Positions 1 through 15,820 are shown, counted from the stretch's first letter. The stretch is DNA of 64,000 nucleotides from Sycobia sp. Sy_11 (GCA_018907035.1 JACCIC010000022.1:467001-531000); one strand, 5' to 3'. The notes: generated from the sequence alone by a model not told the origin. Numbers and translations: made by a program.

Positions 1-634
1 ACAAACTTGCCACGATCTTCGCCCAAATAATTTAATTAATTAATTATTTATTTATTTAAGTCTCAGAGATGCTCTTTCACTAATACTGGAAAATTATCGG
101 GCACAATAAGTCCACGAAGGCATATTAGGATAATTTCCTCCGGAGAGCTAGACAGTGAGACATTTTTGGCGCCGCGCATTTCTATATATGAGTCGGATAG
201 CCAAGTTATTTCGGCATCTCCTGGCATGACGCATCGGGCAAGTCGGGGCGTTGTAAAATGTTTTTAAGTGGACTCTATTCCTCGATATAGATTCCAGCAA
301 AAAATTATTATTCTTTGCGCGAAATCGAATTATGTAAATTCCGTGGGCTATATTCAATAATAAAATATATATTCGAAATTCAATTGGATTGTGAGATAAT
401 TTTAAAGGCTACATGTTCCTTAAAAAAGAAAATTGAAGAAACAAATATTATAATAGTATTTTTTATTGAATTACAAATATTGTTATTTTTTATTAAATTC
501 ATGGTTATTTAGATAATTCTATAATAGGCCCTGATATAATGGCGATAGAGTATATTTGGGTTTAAAGTAAAATTTAATAATAGTAAACAATAAAGAAACA
601 GACTTCTAAAATGCGAAATTTCTAGCTTTTCTTC

Positions 635-637
<3 letters not shown>
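1..637. other. No gene seen; mixed AT-rich sequence
   Basis: Moderately complex DNA at 120-270 and AT-rich DNA elsewhere. Short open readings show no family resemblance. Confidence 0.6.
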
Positions 638-680
<43 letters not shown>

Positions 681-688
681 GAGAGAGA
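638..688. repeat. (GA)n microsatellite
   Basis: About 20 AG units up to 676, then interrupted purine sequence. Confidence 0.95.
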
Positions 689-750
689 CAGAGCTTCGGT
701 AAGTGGTATACAAATCAAATTATATTATCTCTATAATATTTCGTAATACA

Positions 751-752
<2 letters not shown>

Positions 753-794
<42 letters not shown>
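753..794. repeat. (TA)n microsatellite
   Basis: Twenty-one uninterrupted AT units. Confidence 0.97.
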
Positions 795-798
<4 letters not shown>

Positions 799-1838
799 AG
801 TTATTCTGCATACATATAACCAAACTGTGGAATGAGACATTTCATAGATAGTTTTGCAACATTTATTTTTGCTCTGCGCACTAAAAAATATTATTACCAA
901 ATCCGCCGCTTCCGCATGAATTTCGTGATTTCTTAACATCGCCATAAGCGTAACGCTATATTGTTATAGGCATTTTTTTAATTATAAAGCAAATGAATCG
1001 AGTTTAATATCCAAAATGCCTCCGTTTAGTAAGAAAAAAAATCTTTTGGAAGACGGGCCCAACAATGCCTCTCAAGTTTGTTTTTCTTTTTTAAACTCTA
1101 TGTGCGTAGTACGGTTAGTATAATATCCTCGAATTATAACTACGTGTGCGCAAAAGAAACATTTTCTATTTGACACTTTTTATAAGCACCTTCATAACAT
1201 AGAAATAAATAGTAATATCCAAATTTACTTGAATTGATAATTATACATATATTATACTTATACGTACATAAAGTCGTCTGCAAATACATTCCTTTGTTAT
1301 CATTAAAAAAACAATTGAATAAAATTCCAAAATTTCATTATATTACTATCGTAGTGAATGCGTTGTATAATTGATTTTTATTCTTTAATCCATGCAATTA
1401 AGATTCGTCAAAAATTATTCAACTAACTTGAATTTGACAAAAAAAAATCTTTTAGCACTATTGCTATTTGAAAAAATAAATGCACTACACTCAATAGTTG
1501 ATGCTTGAAAGGAGAAGAAATATTATAATTCACCACATTGGTCTTCTTCTATACTTCCTTAAAAAATAAATGTAAAGGCATGTCACATTTTCATTAAGAA
1601 GTCCCAATTTACTTACATTTCTAACTATTTCTAAATTTATTGTAGTAGTTTCTTTTGTTTAATTTTCAATACTTACTTCAATAATACTTCAATACAAAAA
1701 CACTATTACGTGTTCAGCAAACAAAATACATCATTTTGCAGAAAGACACGGACCAAGGTAAAAACGTAGTGTTTAACGGACAGGCAACTTTTGCACGTCT
1801 ATTTTTCATATATAATCGGTATCAAAGGGAAAGAAGAA

Positions 1839-1843
<5 letters not shown>
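795..1843. other. No gene seen; AT-rich intergenic or intronic DNA
   Basis: Low-complexity AT-rich sequence; no coding or RNA feature recognised. Confidence 0.6.

Positions 1844-1900
<57 letters not shown>
1844..1900. repeat. (TA)n microsatellite
   Basis: About 28 uninterrupted TA units, at the left edge of the first GC-rich island. Confidence 0.97.
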
Positions 1901-1905
<5 letters not shown>

Positions 1906-2360
1906 CGGGCTTCGGATGCTGGTTTTCCCATTAACCGAGAGGCGCGGCGAGGGCAAAGCGGGGATGGCGGAGACGAGGAGCAGGAACCGGGAGATCCCAG
2001 AATCGGAGAAAAAGGAAGGCTATGTATATATATATGTACGTGGCCGAGCATTGGTCTTGAATAATGGAGTAGGACGCGCAGAGTGGCTGAAGCAATGGAG
2101 ATTATCCCTCCCTCCTCCTCTTTACGACGACTCTTTCGTCTTCCTCCCTCCCCCTTCCTCTCGCCCCACTCTCTCTCTCTCTCTCTGAGGGTCCGTCAGC
2201 TCGTGTGACGCCCGTTACTTTATCGACTGCGCATTAATCCAAAATCTTCGTTATTTATCCGCTCGACGGGAATGTATGCAAATTCGTGAAGAGGCCCCGT
2301 TATAAGCGCTCGATCGTCGACGGGCTTTGATCCTCGGTAATTGCGCGCCCTACGGTAAGT
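1901..2360. other. GC-rich island with (CT)9
   Basis: CpG-containing, purine- and pyrimidine-skewed segment with (CT)9 at 2169-2186, followed by complex, possibly conserved sequence at 2220-2360 (includes octamer ATGCAAAT at 2276-2283). No coding exon could be supported. Confidence 0.5.
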
Positions 2361-5030
2361 TGTGGGGAATATTGAATTCCGCAGAAATGAAAGAAGAGAG
2401 CCCCTCCAACAGGGGGCGAGGGACGTGAATCGCGTGTACAAAAGCAAAAAAGTGTATAAAATATTGTTTCGAGTATGATGACACTGGTTCTTCAATTGAT
2501 TTATATACGGGCGAGAGCCGTGGAGTGCGACGCAAGTTATTTACAAACGTGTAAATCCGAAAATTTAATTTATTCATTTATTGGACAAATCTGGAATTGA
2601 CAACGTGTGTGTTCCGGTATATTGAACAAAAAGGCATTCCCATAACATAAAACTGTTATAAAATAACTAATCAATTTGCATTAAATAGATTTTTATAAAT
2701 ATTGTTTCACAAGGATATGTTACTGCTCGTACAATTAGGACTAAATATGTCATCGAGATCTCCTGACCAGTTCTTATTAATGAATTCAATTATGAAATAA
2801 AATCAATTATTTGAAGGCATCGGTTCTAAAATATTCGTAATATTTAAGCATAAAAATACGTATAGTAATTTTAAATAATAGTATATAATGGAATACGCTT
2901 ATTTGGATTAAGGAATATGTATTGGGGCCTGCACAAATCATATTTCTACAACGCGCTACATATAGCCATTCATAATGAATAAAAGTAATCTATAAATTTG
3001 TAATATATTTATTAAAACTAATGCTTCTAAAGAAAACATATTAAATTATAGATTTTTTTACTTAAGGCAGTATATACAAGTTTAATGATTTGCGTTATAA
3101 TTACATTGGAAACTCGTCTCGATCGCAGCTTTGCCGAGTAGATCACAGCTTTTCTGAGCACCGATGTGCGCGAATGATTGAACAGATGGTCGAATGTAGA
3201 AAAATTGTTATACTTAAGCTGATCTTTTGTTGAAAATTTAATACTTTATGTAACGTTCTATCAAGTTGCACGTTGCTTCAACGTAAGACACCTCTTTATT
3301 TTTGAATTTATTTAAATTGATTCTTAAATTTTTTCTTACAATTCTCAATGCATATTTTGACTCGAAGTTTTAAATCGAAATATTAAACTCTTCGAATAAA
3401 TGCTTTTTATTTTTCTCCCTGTTCAAGGTTCAATTTTAAAAAGAATTTTTCTACACTGTGAAAATTTTATGAAAAGCTCGTTACTACGCCTTATTCGTGT
3501 TCTTAGGGATGGACTGGAATAAAATAAGAAAAATTGCGATTTGAGAATTTTTGTTTTCTAGACTGAATAGAATTTTTAGTACTAAAAATCAAATGTCTGA
3601 GCTTAGAAGTATTAAAGAATAAGATGAAAATCACAAAAACGGCCTTATTTGAATCCTTTTCGATTAAAGCTTTATAGTACTTCAAATCCCCGGGATAAGT
3701 GATTTGTTCTGGGCGTTCACGAATGAGTGAATTAGTCGATATATTGGAAATCTCCTTTTAATACGTAAAGCACAAAACTATTCTCGATATATTACGCCGC
3801 ATTGCTCGTATCAAGTTCCCAATACAAATATTTCGCACGCTTCATTATCCTATCATTATTACAATAATATATAAATTAACGTTCCTTTGACGTCCACGTC
3901 AGAGCAGTTGGGAAAATCAATCATTTTTCCCCAAAATCTCAATTACTGTTCTACGTCGATTTCTCATATATTTAAGATCTCCTTAGGTACAGCTATTTAA
4001 CGATTATTTAATATAGCACTGTGAAGAATATTCGTTTAGGGCTCGCACACATTACGTCGGACTATGCAATGCAATAGTTCAAAGTGGTTATTACCGATGA
4101 ACGCGTTCACCTGAAACTTTTACATAAGGTGCCAACCAAGTGTTTATATATACGTTGCTAAGAGTCTCTTAGTGTAACGAAAATTGCGAAAATTTATCAT
4201 TTTGTATGTATTACTTAATATATATATATATATACAGATAACGAGAGTTATTATTTAATTAGAGACCGATAGCGTAGTACATCGTAGTAGTGCATTTGTA
4301 CACGTATGTTGAACATTCTAAAAACATCTTTTTAAAATTCATCTTTCATAAGACTTAACTGGTATCCAACATTATTTTACGCCCAGTAAAATCTCCATAA
4401 ATTGTTATTTTTAGGCGATAATGGTGTAGAAAGTTATTTTAAAACTTGACCTATAAAGTTTAGAGGAAATAATTTTTGTTGTCAAAAATTTTTCGGACTT
4501 TCCTAAATGAGTCAAATTCACACTCATAGGCAAATTTTCAAGGAAGTCTATCAAAATTTACGAACACGTATAGTAGTTTAGAAATTTGACAACGTTTGAC
4601 AGCCTGTCCACATCGTCCTCCATATTTCTGCACTAGTCATGCTAGGAATTTTGGCTAATTTTAACGAACTCTGGAAGTTGCCGACGATTGCTGGAAGTTA
4701 CCAATTATAGCATAACTTGCATGATTTTGCTAAAAATTGCTAAAATTTGTTAAACAATATAATTGATAAAATCTTCTGAATGTTGCCTTTGAGTGCGAAT
4801 TTTACACATTTACCAGTTTCTATCGGCTCTTAACAAACTCTGACAATTTCCATCAACCTTAGCAAATAAAATTTGTTTCATTATACTTCTGATTTATTTC
4901 GTATGAAATCTACATGAAACTAATAATCGTTGCTTCTCGATCGATTTCTGATTAAATCATCTCGAAGAAGACTCGAAGATAAAGGTAAGCAAATGACTTG
5001 AGCCCGAAGAGAAATTATATCAATATACAT
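2361..5030. other. No gene seen; 2.7 kb AT-rich DNA
   Basis: Contains a spaced inverted CRE half-site pair, TGACGT-CC-ACGTCA (3888-3901), and a short (TA)8 at 4218-4235. Words such as GGAAGTTGCC and GGAAGTTACC, and GAGT followed by AATT and ACAC, recur loosely at 4500-4830 and may be a worn repeat. Confidence 0.5.
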
Positions 5031-6171
5031 CTATTCAGAAATTATACATCACCGTCCAACCTCGTGATCCTTCACCTATAACGGATGGAACTCTGAAATC
5101 CCCATTAAAAGGCTCGCGCGCCCAATGACAAAGGGAAACCTGCGTAACGGGCAGGGCAGAGTAGGCCGAGAGACAGAGGGAGCTCGGCGTGCCGGGCGCA
5201 ATATATACGCGTCGAGGGTCGCTCGGGACCGCGACACGAGCGCATCGCGCCGCCCTGCCCGCCCCGGTCCGCGACCCGCAACCGTGCGAGAGCGCGCTCG
5301 CGCGAAAAAAAAGGGCAGAGGCTGCGTGCGCGGGGTCTCGGCCGAGGGACGAGACCGAGCGGCAGAGAGAGAGAGAGAGAGAGAGAGAAGGGGTTGAAGT
5401 AAGAGCTCCTCCTCGCGGAGGAACACGAAGAAGCGCAGGGAGGAAGACGTGACCGCGTGCACGCGCGGCAGGACGGGGGCAAGTTGGAGAGAAGAAGAAG
5501 AAGAAGAAGAGGAGGAAGAAGAAGAAGTAGAAGAAGAAGAAGGGACAGTGGTTGAGCATCGGGCCTGAATAATGTAGGAGGGCGTGTAGCAGCGCGCGGC
5601 TCCGCGCGCCCGCCGCAACGGTCCAGCCAGCCAGCCAGCCAGCGATACTACCCCCGCCCACCCGCGCGACTGGCAGAGAGGAGGGTTGCCAGGCAACGAA
5701 CGTCCACCCTGATACCCTCTCTCGACCTCCGCCTCGTCCCCGTGCCGCGGTCTGCGCCCCGCTAAATCTACCCCTACCCCCAATCCCTCTCCCTCCCCCC
5801 TCTCTCTCTCTCTTACTCTCGCCCCCACGTGCCTTTTCACGTTCCTTCCGCCGCGGCTCTATAGACCTATCTTTGTCGCTCCTCCCTCTGCCTCTGTCTG
5901 TATAGTCTCTATCTCGCGCTCGCTGTTCACACGCACCCGCACGTAACTTCTGTTCCTGCATCTCTCCCCTCTTTCTTCCTCGCCCCTCTCTCTCCATCTC
6001 TCTCATATATTTTTTCTGCCACGCGCGTTCGGTCGATAGAAGCACGGGCTCCGTTTTGCGCGAATTCCCGGGGATTCCCCAATTTTCGCGCACTGCCAAA
6101 GCCGTCTTTATACGTGTTGGACTTTCATGACAAAAGAGACATGAAGAGTGAACCAACCGACGGTTCGTCGT

Positions 6172-6220
<49 letters not shown>

Positions 6221-6240
6221 TTAAATTTAACTTCGACACT
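5031..6240. other. CpG-rich island
   Basis: About 1.1 kb rich in CG dinucleotides, with (GA)12 at 5364-5388, (GAA)n at 5490-5542, (CCAG)5 at 5623-5642, a perfect X-box at 5685-5697 and (CT)22 at 6174-6218. It looks like a promoter or enhancer island. The long minus-strand readings here are Ser-Leu and Arg-Glu low-complexity runs, not proteins. Confidence 0.55.
5685..5697. promoter_or_regulatory. Perfect RFX X-box palindrome
   Basis: GTTGCC-A-GGCAAC, two perfect X-box half-sites with a 1 bp spacer, inside the CpG-rich island at 5.1-6.1 kb. RFX factors bind this motif in promoters of ciliary and sensory-neuron genes. Site use is inferred. Confidence 0.5.
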
Positions 6241-7086
6241 CAGCAATGCTTTTGGTGAATTTCCTGCTTTACGCAGGTTGACTTTGATTTCTCAGAAAAA
6301 ACCATGAGCTTATCTTAAAATTTTAGCTCTAATTAATAAATGCAACTCTGCCTATACAGATGATTCAAAACTACCATAGTAATCTCAAATTATTAAAATA
6401 CAAGTCAATGCGCTATAAAATTTCTAACGGATTGAACGTCGCTAAAAATTAAAGGAGAAAATATCTCACGACAACTAACGGAGCTTCACTTACAATTGCT
6501 TTCTCATGACAACAACTAAATCATTAGTTCGCGTTCATTGTTTCAAAATCTCGACATTATTTACAGCATGCAACCGATTTTATTATTAGTTCTTCGATTC
6601 GATAATTCCGTATACTCGTTTTCTTCCATTCAAAATAATCGGTATCCAACTAGCCCCGATGACTTTCGCTTCTTTTACTGCAGGATTTAACGGACCAAGT
6701 GTTACTACGATTCAATGCGGTAGTTTCGCTTTCATTTATGCTTTTAGTGTACTTATCCATTGCCCATTATCTACCGGAATTTTTCCATAATCATGCACAT
6801 ATTACTACTATCTCATCCATATCCTCAAAAAATCTCAAATATAATATCTTTTGCTACTTGTCCTACGTATAGTGGAATTCTAAAAAAAAAATCAACTCTA
6901 TTCGTTAAGCATTATTTATTCCCAGTTCCATTTTATCATTTACAAACATAATTTATTTATTGAATACCAAACGAATTTTCGTAGTGGCCACAATACGCAT
7001 ACTCAATTTTTACCAAACACTGAGGTCTTTATAATATTGATTAGAGATAAATGTTTTACCATGTTTTTTCTGTTTTATTTTATGCC
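6241..7086. other. No gene seen; AT-rich
   Basis: It may contain upstream remains of the adjoining LINE, but no motif is readable before 7087. Confidence 0.45.
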
Positions 7087-7980
7087 AGGCATTGGATACA
7101 GTCACCTATCACCGTCTTTCCGAGACACTTATTATCAGAGTATTAGTTTACAATAATAAGTCAATTCCATCGTTAGCTAACTATCTCAAAGAACGTAGCC
7201 TATAAGCACTGGTAGGAACACTTCGTATTGGACTATCGTAAATATAAATGTACCACAGAGCAATGTACTGAGCAGATTGCTGGTTCAAGCATTCGTAAAT
7301 GTCCTTACTAAAAATTTGTTATATTCTCGTCACATGATCTGCGACGGCGATCTTCAAATTTATCTCACTTTCAACTCTGATGATAAAGTTCACGTGATTG
7401 ATAAATTTATTGACTACATTACAGTTATTGTTACTATTGCAATGCATAAAGAGCTTATTTAAAATCCGAGTAAAATCAAGCTTATGCTATTCGATAGTCA
7501 AATTCATCACTCGGATTTCCATATATTCCGACTAACGATTTGAAGAAGCTTCGTTATCAATATCCTCATCGAACATGATGTAACTGTTAAGAATCTTGGA
7601 TTATGACTTACCCTTTCGTTTAACTCGTATAGAATATATCGTTTGACGGAAATCTCTTGGATTTGAGCACAGAAAAAGATTTGTAACAAATCTTGTTCTG
7701 CCAAATATTGATTACTGTACTTTTTGGCATTGTAAAATTGTGCATACAATGTACAATTATACAATTGTACATACAACAAATTGTATTGTATGAATTGAAA
7801 AAAGTGGATCACATAGGCTTCACCCATTACAGAATACTTAGATTTCGATTGGTAGAAGAGAGCATAACATTATACCATTTAATTAGTTATCTTAGAACAT
7901 ACCATTTACATAAAAACTATCCCACCCAGTTCATCCATTCCTTGCTGCCTTTTCATTCCAACCAAAACTTTCGTTGAACA
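7087..7980 (+). mobile_element. Non-LTR retrotransposon (jockey-superfamily-like LINE) reverse-transcriptase relic
   Basis: Ordered fragments of a LINE RT are readable across several frames. ALDTVTYHRL near 7090 is motif A (family AFDTVNH). SIPSLANYLKERS follows near 7160. VPQSNVLSRLL at 7250 is motif B (family VPQGSVLGPLL). SRHMICDGDLQIYL at 7327-7368 is motif C, where the family has YADDLQIYL. Then come NPSKIKLMLFDSQIH (about 7463-7507), LPNIDYCTF near 7707, and DHIGFTHYRILRFRL to about 7977, which resembles the conserved C-terminal region. The catalytic YADD has become CDGD and several frameshifts and stops are present. Neither the 5' end nor a 3' tail could be placed. Confidence 0.8.
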
Positions 7981-8025
7981 GAAGAAAATACTATTCTGCA
8001 TAATGCTCTTCTATTCTATTTTCAA

Positions 8026-8028
<3 letters not shown>

Positions 8029-8077
<49 letters not shown>

Positions 8078-8080
8078 CTC
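8029..8080. repeat. (CT)n microsatellite
   Basis: About 23 TC units, then one G interruption. Confidence 0.95.
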
Positions 8081-8314
8081 TTGCAGTTTCTCTACTCCAT
8101 CTCAATAACATCGTATAATCATATCGATTTTTAAGCATTTTTGAATGTTTCATTCTTTGTGTCGATATGAACCTTTTTTAGTGCAATTTTTTGGTCAATG
8201 AGAAAAACAATTTGGTCCATTAGAATTTTCTTCTTTACTAATTTTGCATTCTTCAAGATACTGAACTAAATGTTTTCCAAATAAGTTTTATGCTGAAGAT
8301 GGTTCCCCGAATAT

Positions 8315-12639
<4,325 letters not shown>

Positions 12640-12697
12640 CGTCCCTCGTGGAGTCGTATGTGTATAGGCGAAAGGAATCCGTTGTATTTGGTCCGCT

Positions 12698-12720
12698 CTT
12701 GGCATTCACCGCGTGCCTTA
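12698..12720 (-). ncRNA. mir-124: mature miR-124-3p
   Basis: The 23 nt guide strand starts at 12720 and reads leftwards. The seed AAGGCAC is nucleotides 2-8. No mismatch to the canonical insect miR-124 is visible. Confidence 0.96.
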
Positions 12721-12737
12721 TGAAATTTAAAACTTGG

Positions 12738-12761
12738 CACATGGAAGCCCGCAGTGAACGC
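12738..12761 (-). ncRNA. mir-124: miR-124-5p (star) arm
   Basis: This arm pairs with the mature strand and begins GCGTTCACTGCGGGC, typical of arthropod miR-124 passenger strands. The exact processing ends are inferred. Confidence 0.8.
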
Positions 12762-12969
12762 AAGGAGCACAGACTCACACTCGTGAAGCAATATCTTCCT
12801 TCCACTTCGTCGGCGATCGGGCTCGCTCTTCGTTTACATCTTCGGCCGGGCTGCTGCGACGATCACATAGTTACATGGCATTGTGACGCGGCGAGCATGC
12901 AAAAGCCGATTAGAATGCAGAAAACATGTAGCAGTGGGATAGCGAGAACGCCAAGAATACAAGGATAAT

Positions 12970-13292
12970 GCGTACTAGAGGCTCTTAATGATGGGTTTAT
13001 ATTTATTTATTTTAAAAACGCATATGTACGATTGTATAAAAAAAAGACCTAAATGCTGCATGCGAGTGCCAGCTCTTCCGGTTGTCGAATTTTCTCCTTC
13101 TCTTTAAAAATCTATAGTCATCTCTACAACGGCAAAGGATGACTACTGGCACTGAAAAAGGAGAGAATTATAAAGAAACTGAAAACCAGTCAATATTAGG
13201 AGAGTAATTGTTTCTGTATTGTTAAAAAATTATCCATAACCCTATGGCAGCTGCAGTATGTTATCGGATAGTTACGGATAATCACACCGTAC

Positions 13293-13295
<3 letters not shown>
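12970..13295. other. Non-coding flank upstream of mir-124
   Basis: Contains the candidate hairpin at 13065-13153; otherwise unremarkable. Confidence 0.5.
13065..13153. ncRNA. candidate second hairpin near mir-124
   Basis: AGTGCCAG (13065-13072) is perfectly complementary to CTGGCACT (13146-13153). Further in, TCTTCC pairs with GGATGA (one T-T mismatch) and GTTGTCGA pairs with TCTACAAC (one mismatch), giving about 20 pairs with small bulges in an 89 nt fold, a miRNA-precursor size. A competing inner hairpin also exists: TAGTCATC (13115-13122) with GATGACTA (13138-13145). The fold ends about 300 nt upstream of mir-124 in that gene's orientation. I do not recognise either arm as a known microRNA. 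It may be a clustered lineage-specific miRNA, a structural part of the primary transcript, or chance. Confidence 0.3.

Positions 13296-13338
<43 letters not shown>
13296..13338. repeat. (TA)n microsatellite
   Basis: About 21 units. Confidence 0.97.
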
Positions 13339-13339
<1 letters not shown>

Positions 13340-13441
13340 TTATGTAAACTTTAACACATAATTAAAAAATTATTGAAGTAAACCTGAAAGATTCTAATAT
13401 GTGTATATATTGAGCACGCGATACAAATAATAATACCGAAA

Positions 13442-13444
<3 letters not shown>

Positions 13445-13490
<46 letters not shown>
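13445..13490. repeat. (TA)n microsatellite
   Basis: Twenty-three units, followed by purine-rich DNA. Confidence 0.97.
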
Positions 13491-13492
<2 letters not shown>

Positions 13493-13643
13493 TACGAATA
13501 TGCAAAGAAGTGGAGGAGCAAGGAGAAGAAGGGGAAAAGAGAGAGACCGAGCGAGAGGGAGAAGAGAGCGCGGGAATTGGAATCGGTAGGGAGAGTCATG
13601 TGATCACGGTGCATCTCAACGGCATGAGTGTCCTATAAAGCAC

Positions 13644-13644
13644 T

Positions 13645-13697
<53 letters not shown>

Positions 13698-13731
13698 CAT
13701 ACATACATACATACATACATACATACATACA

Positions 13732-13762
<31 letters not shown>

Positions 13763-13798
13763 GTATACATATATACATGCATGCATGCCGGTGATGCG
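13644..13798. repeat. Composite (TA)n-(CATA)n-(TGCA)n, 155 bp
   Basis: The longest unbroken alternating purine-pyrimidine tract in the window: (TA)20, then about 16 CATA units, then mixed ATGT, ACAT and ATGC steps. Confidence 0.97.
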
Positions 13799-13955
13799 TA
13801 TCCAGCCGAAAAGAACCCCCGAGACCGGAGAGCCCGGCCGAGGGCGCCGATGGGTGGGAGGGTGGAGGGCAGAAGGGAGACGAAGGGTGGATGCGTAACT
13901 CATTGCTTTCATATATTAAACACGCCTGCGCGCGCATGCATACATATATACAGAT

Positions 13956-13957
<2 letters not shown>
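13799..13957. other. GC-rich spacer between microsatellites
   Basis: About 150 bp of GC-rich, CpG-containing sequence; no exon recognised. Confidence 0.45.

Positions 13958-14005
<48 letters not shown>
13958..14005. repeat. (TA)n microsatellite
   Basis: About 24 units. Confidence 0.97.
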
Positions 14006-14007
<2 letters not shown>

Positions 14008-14146
14008 TGTGGAGGGTGCCAGCGTGCCAGGGAAGCAGCTGACGTATAAGTCGTCGAGGAGTTCGTTCCCTCGCACGGCGCTGCCACGAATGTACTATAG
14101 TAACAGAGCCTATAAGTATTAGATATTTCGTGTCGTGATCAGGAGA

Positions 14147-14173
14147 AAGAGATAGATAGATAGATAAAGAGAT

Positions 14174-14232
<59 letters not shown>
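14147..14232. repeat. (GATA)n then (GA)26
   Basis: Four GATA units, a short linker, then 26 uninterrupted GA units. Confidence 0.96.
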
Positions 14233-14234
<2 letters not shown>

Positions 14235-15059
14235 AAACCACACTTTTCTAATCACCCTCGTTCATACTTTTTTTTATTATATAGTACTTGTTTGGTCAAA
14301 AACCGGGGGCTCTCGTTCCCAAAAAGTCATACTTGACGTAACGGGTACTTAAGTACGGTATAATTCACCGTAATCGTGGTTTTTTCATAAACTTTGATAA
14401 ATCTTATTTTTATATCATGTTAGTCGCGTTTTTCTTTTAAAAATCGATCGTCACTCAAACAAAAACGGATATTTAACATCGTGACAAAATGATCATCATT
14501 AAAAAAAATGATTCGATTTTCTTGATTCGATAAAAAAAGTATATATAATAGTTAACGAAAATTATTGATTACACATTATTCTGCAATTTTTATCTTTGTT
14601 TTAAACAATAAATAATAAAAATTACAAGAATTTTACTTTCGCTACTGCTAACTCTAACTTTTTACGCAATTGGAATTTTTCAAATTTACATAGAAAAATT
14701 CCCTCCGTGTTTTACTTTTATTAATATTATTTTGTAACAATTTAATTTAGAGTTAGAAAATTAAAAAATTAAAAAATTAACAAATAAATTATGTTCCCAT
14801 TTTCATTTTCGACAAAAACAAGTCCTAATGAGATTAGATATATATTAAAACGTACAGACTAGCAAGTAATTAAAAACAGCTGTTAAAATAATAAGGTAGC
14901 ATTCACAAAAATTTAAAGAAAAAACCGTCCAGTAAATCTGATAGATATTATAATAACAAAATTAATCCAAGCATGCGTAAATAAAAGATCAAGTCGTGCT
15001 TACTTCTTTCATTAGTCCATAATACAATAAAAATAAATCAAGTTTATGATTCGACATTT
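14233..15059. other. No gene seen; AT-rich
   Basis: Contains the 12 bp palindrome GTACTTAAGTAC (about 14346) followed by TACGGT-ATAATTC-ACCGTA. No coding fragment. Confidence 0.5.
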
Positions 15060-15820
15060 CAGATCCCCTTCGTTGGTCCGTTAGACAAAAAAAAAAATTT
15101 AAAGAGCCGGAGTTTCGGCTCAACAGCAAATGCAGACTGAAATAAAAATAATAATGAAAATAATAACCGAAAATAATCGAGAGACGGAGAGAAAGGATGA
15201 AGGGGTTGGGTGGGGGAGGGGGGGGGTGTAGCAGAGTTTGGACAAAAGGCATACATACACAATGTTTATTCAAATCGGGTTCTAAAACAGCCAATGCGCG
15301 CCCGCCCGACACTCGCCCGCCGTCCGATATGGCCCGAGGGGTGACTTTTACGAAGAGGGATAAGCGTGCGTACGAACGCACGTTGCAACGCTGCCGCTGC
15401 GGACGTCGGATCGCGCGGGGGATAGATTTAAAAAGGGGGAGGGAGGGAGGCGTCCGATGCGCGCGGGCATCGAGGGTCGATACATCCAGTATCCATGCAT
15501 ACACATATATATCTGCCTATCGGAGTGGCGCGAAATTAAAGAAGGGAGAATGAGAGAAAGCGGGAGAAAGAGAGAAATTAAGAGAGAGAGAGAGAGAGAG
15601 AGAGAGATATCTATATATAAATGGGGTTGCGCGCTCCTTTTTGAAAAAGAGTGCGCTGATATGGATTCGATTCGATCGCACCGGGCGCGCAAATTTTGGC
15701 TGTGAGAAAGCTAGACAGCTTTCAGAGCCTGTGCATAGCATCAGGGCTGCTGAAAGGAGCCCATGAATGGATGCGCCCAAAGTTATTTGTGTGTGTATGT
15801 GTGTGTGTGTGTGTGTATGT
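15060..15820. other. GC-rich segment with (GA)n and (GT)n
   Basis: G-rich run at 15207-15227, CpG-rich DNA at 15290-15480, (GA)13 at 15581-15607 and (GT)n at 15788-15820. It lies 2.4-3 kb upstream of mir-124 and is a candidate promoter area for its transcript. Confidence 0.4.

Larger units (their letters stand above)
12695..12768 (-). ncRNA. mir-124: mir-124 precursor hairpin
   Basis: Neuronal microRNA; in animals miR-124 represses non-neuronal transcripts through the Argonaute silencing complex. Read on the minus strand, the 3' arm (12698-12720) begins UAAGGCACGCGGUGAAUGCC and continues AAG, which is the canonical miR-124 sequence with seed AAGGCAC. The 5' arm (12738-12761) reads GCGTTCACTGCGGGCTTCCA and folds back on it: GCTC (12765-12768) pairs with GAGC (12695-12698), TTCAC with GTGAA, GCG with CGC and GCTT with AGGC, leaving a terminal loop of about 20 nt rich in A and T. 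The flanks at 12640-12970 are complex sequence without microsatellites, unlike most of the window. The primary transcript would run leftwards; its start should lie to the right, and GC-rich DNA at 13.5-15.7 kb is a candidate area. A minus-strand AATAAA lies at 12626-12631, but this is weak evidence for a 3' end. Identity is seen directly; function is family knowledge. Confidence 0.97.

Noticed and set aside
1477..1487. miR-277-like TAAATGCACTA
   Set aside because: Eleven bases match, then the sequence departs; no hairpin.
5035..6246. 403-codon minus-strand open reading
   Set aside because: It is made of Arg-Glu, Ser-Leu and Phe runs from GA, CT and GAA repeats, with equally long readings in other frames. 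No domain; CpG-rich DNA has few stops.
12648..12968. 106-codon plus-strand reading
   Set aside because: It is the antisense of mir-124 and its flanks.
13596..14122. Readings of about 160 codons on both strands
   Set aside because: They consist mostly of Ile-Tyr and Tyr-Met-Cys-Val runs from TA and CATA microsatellites.
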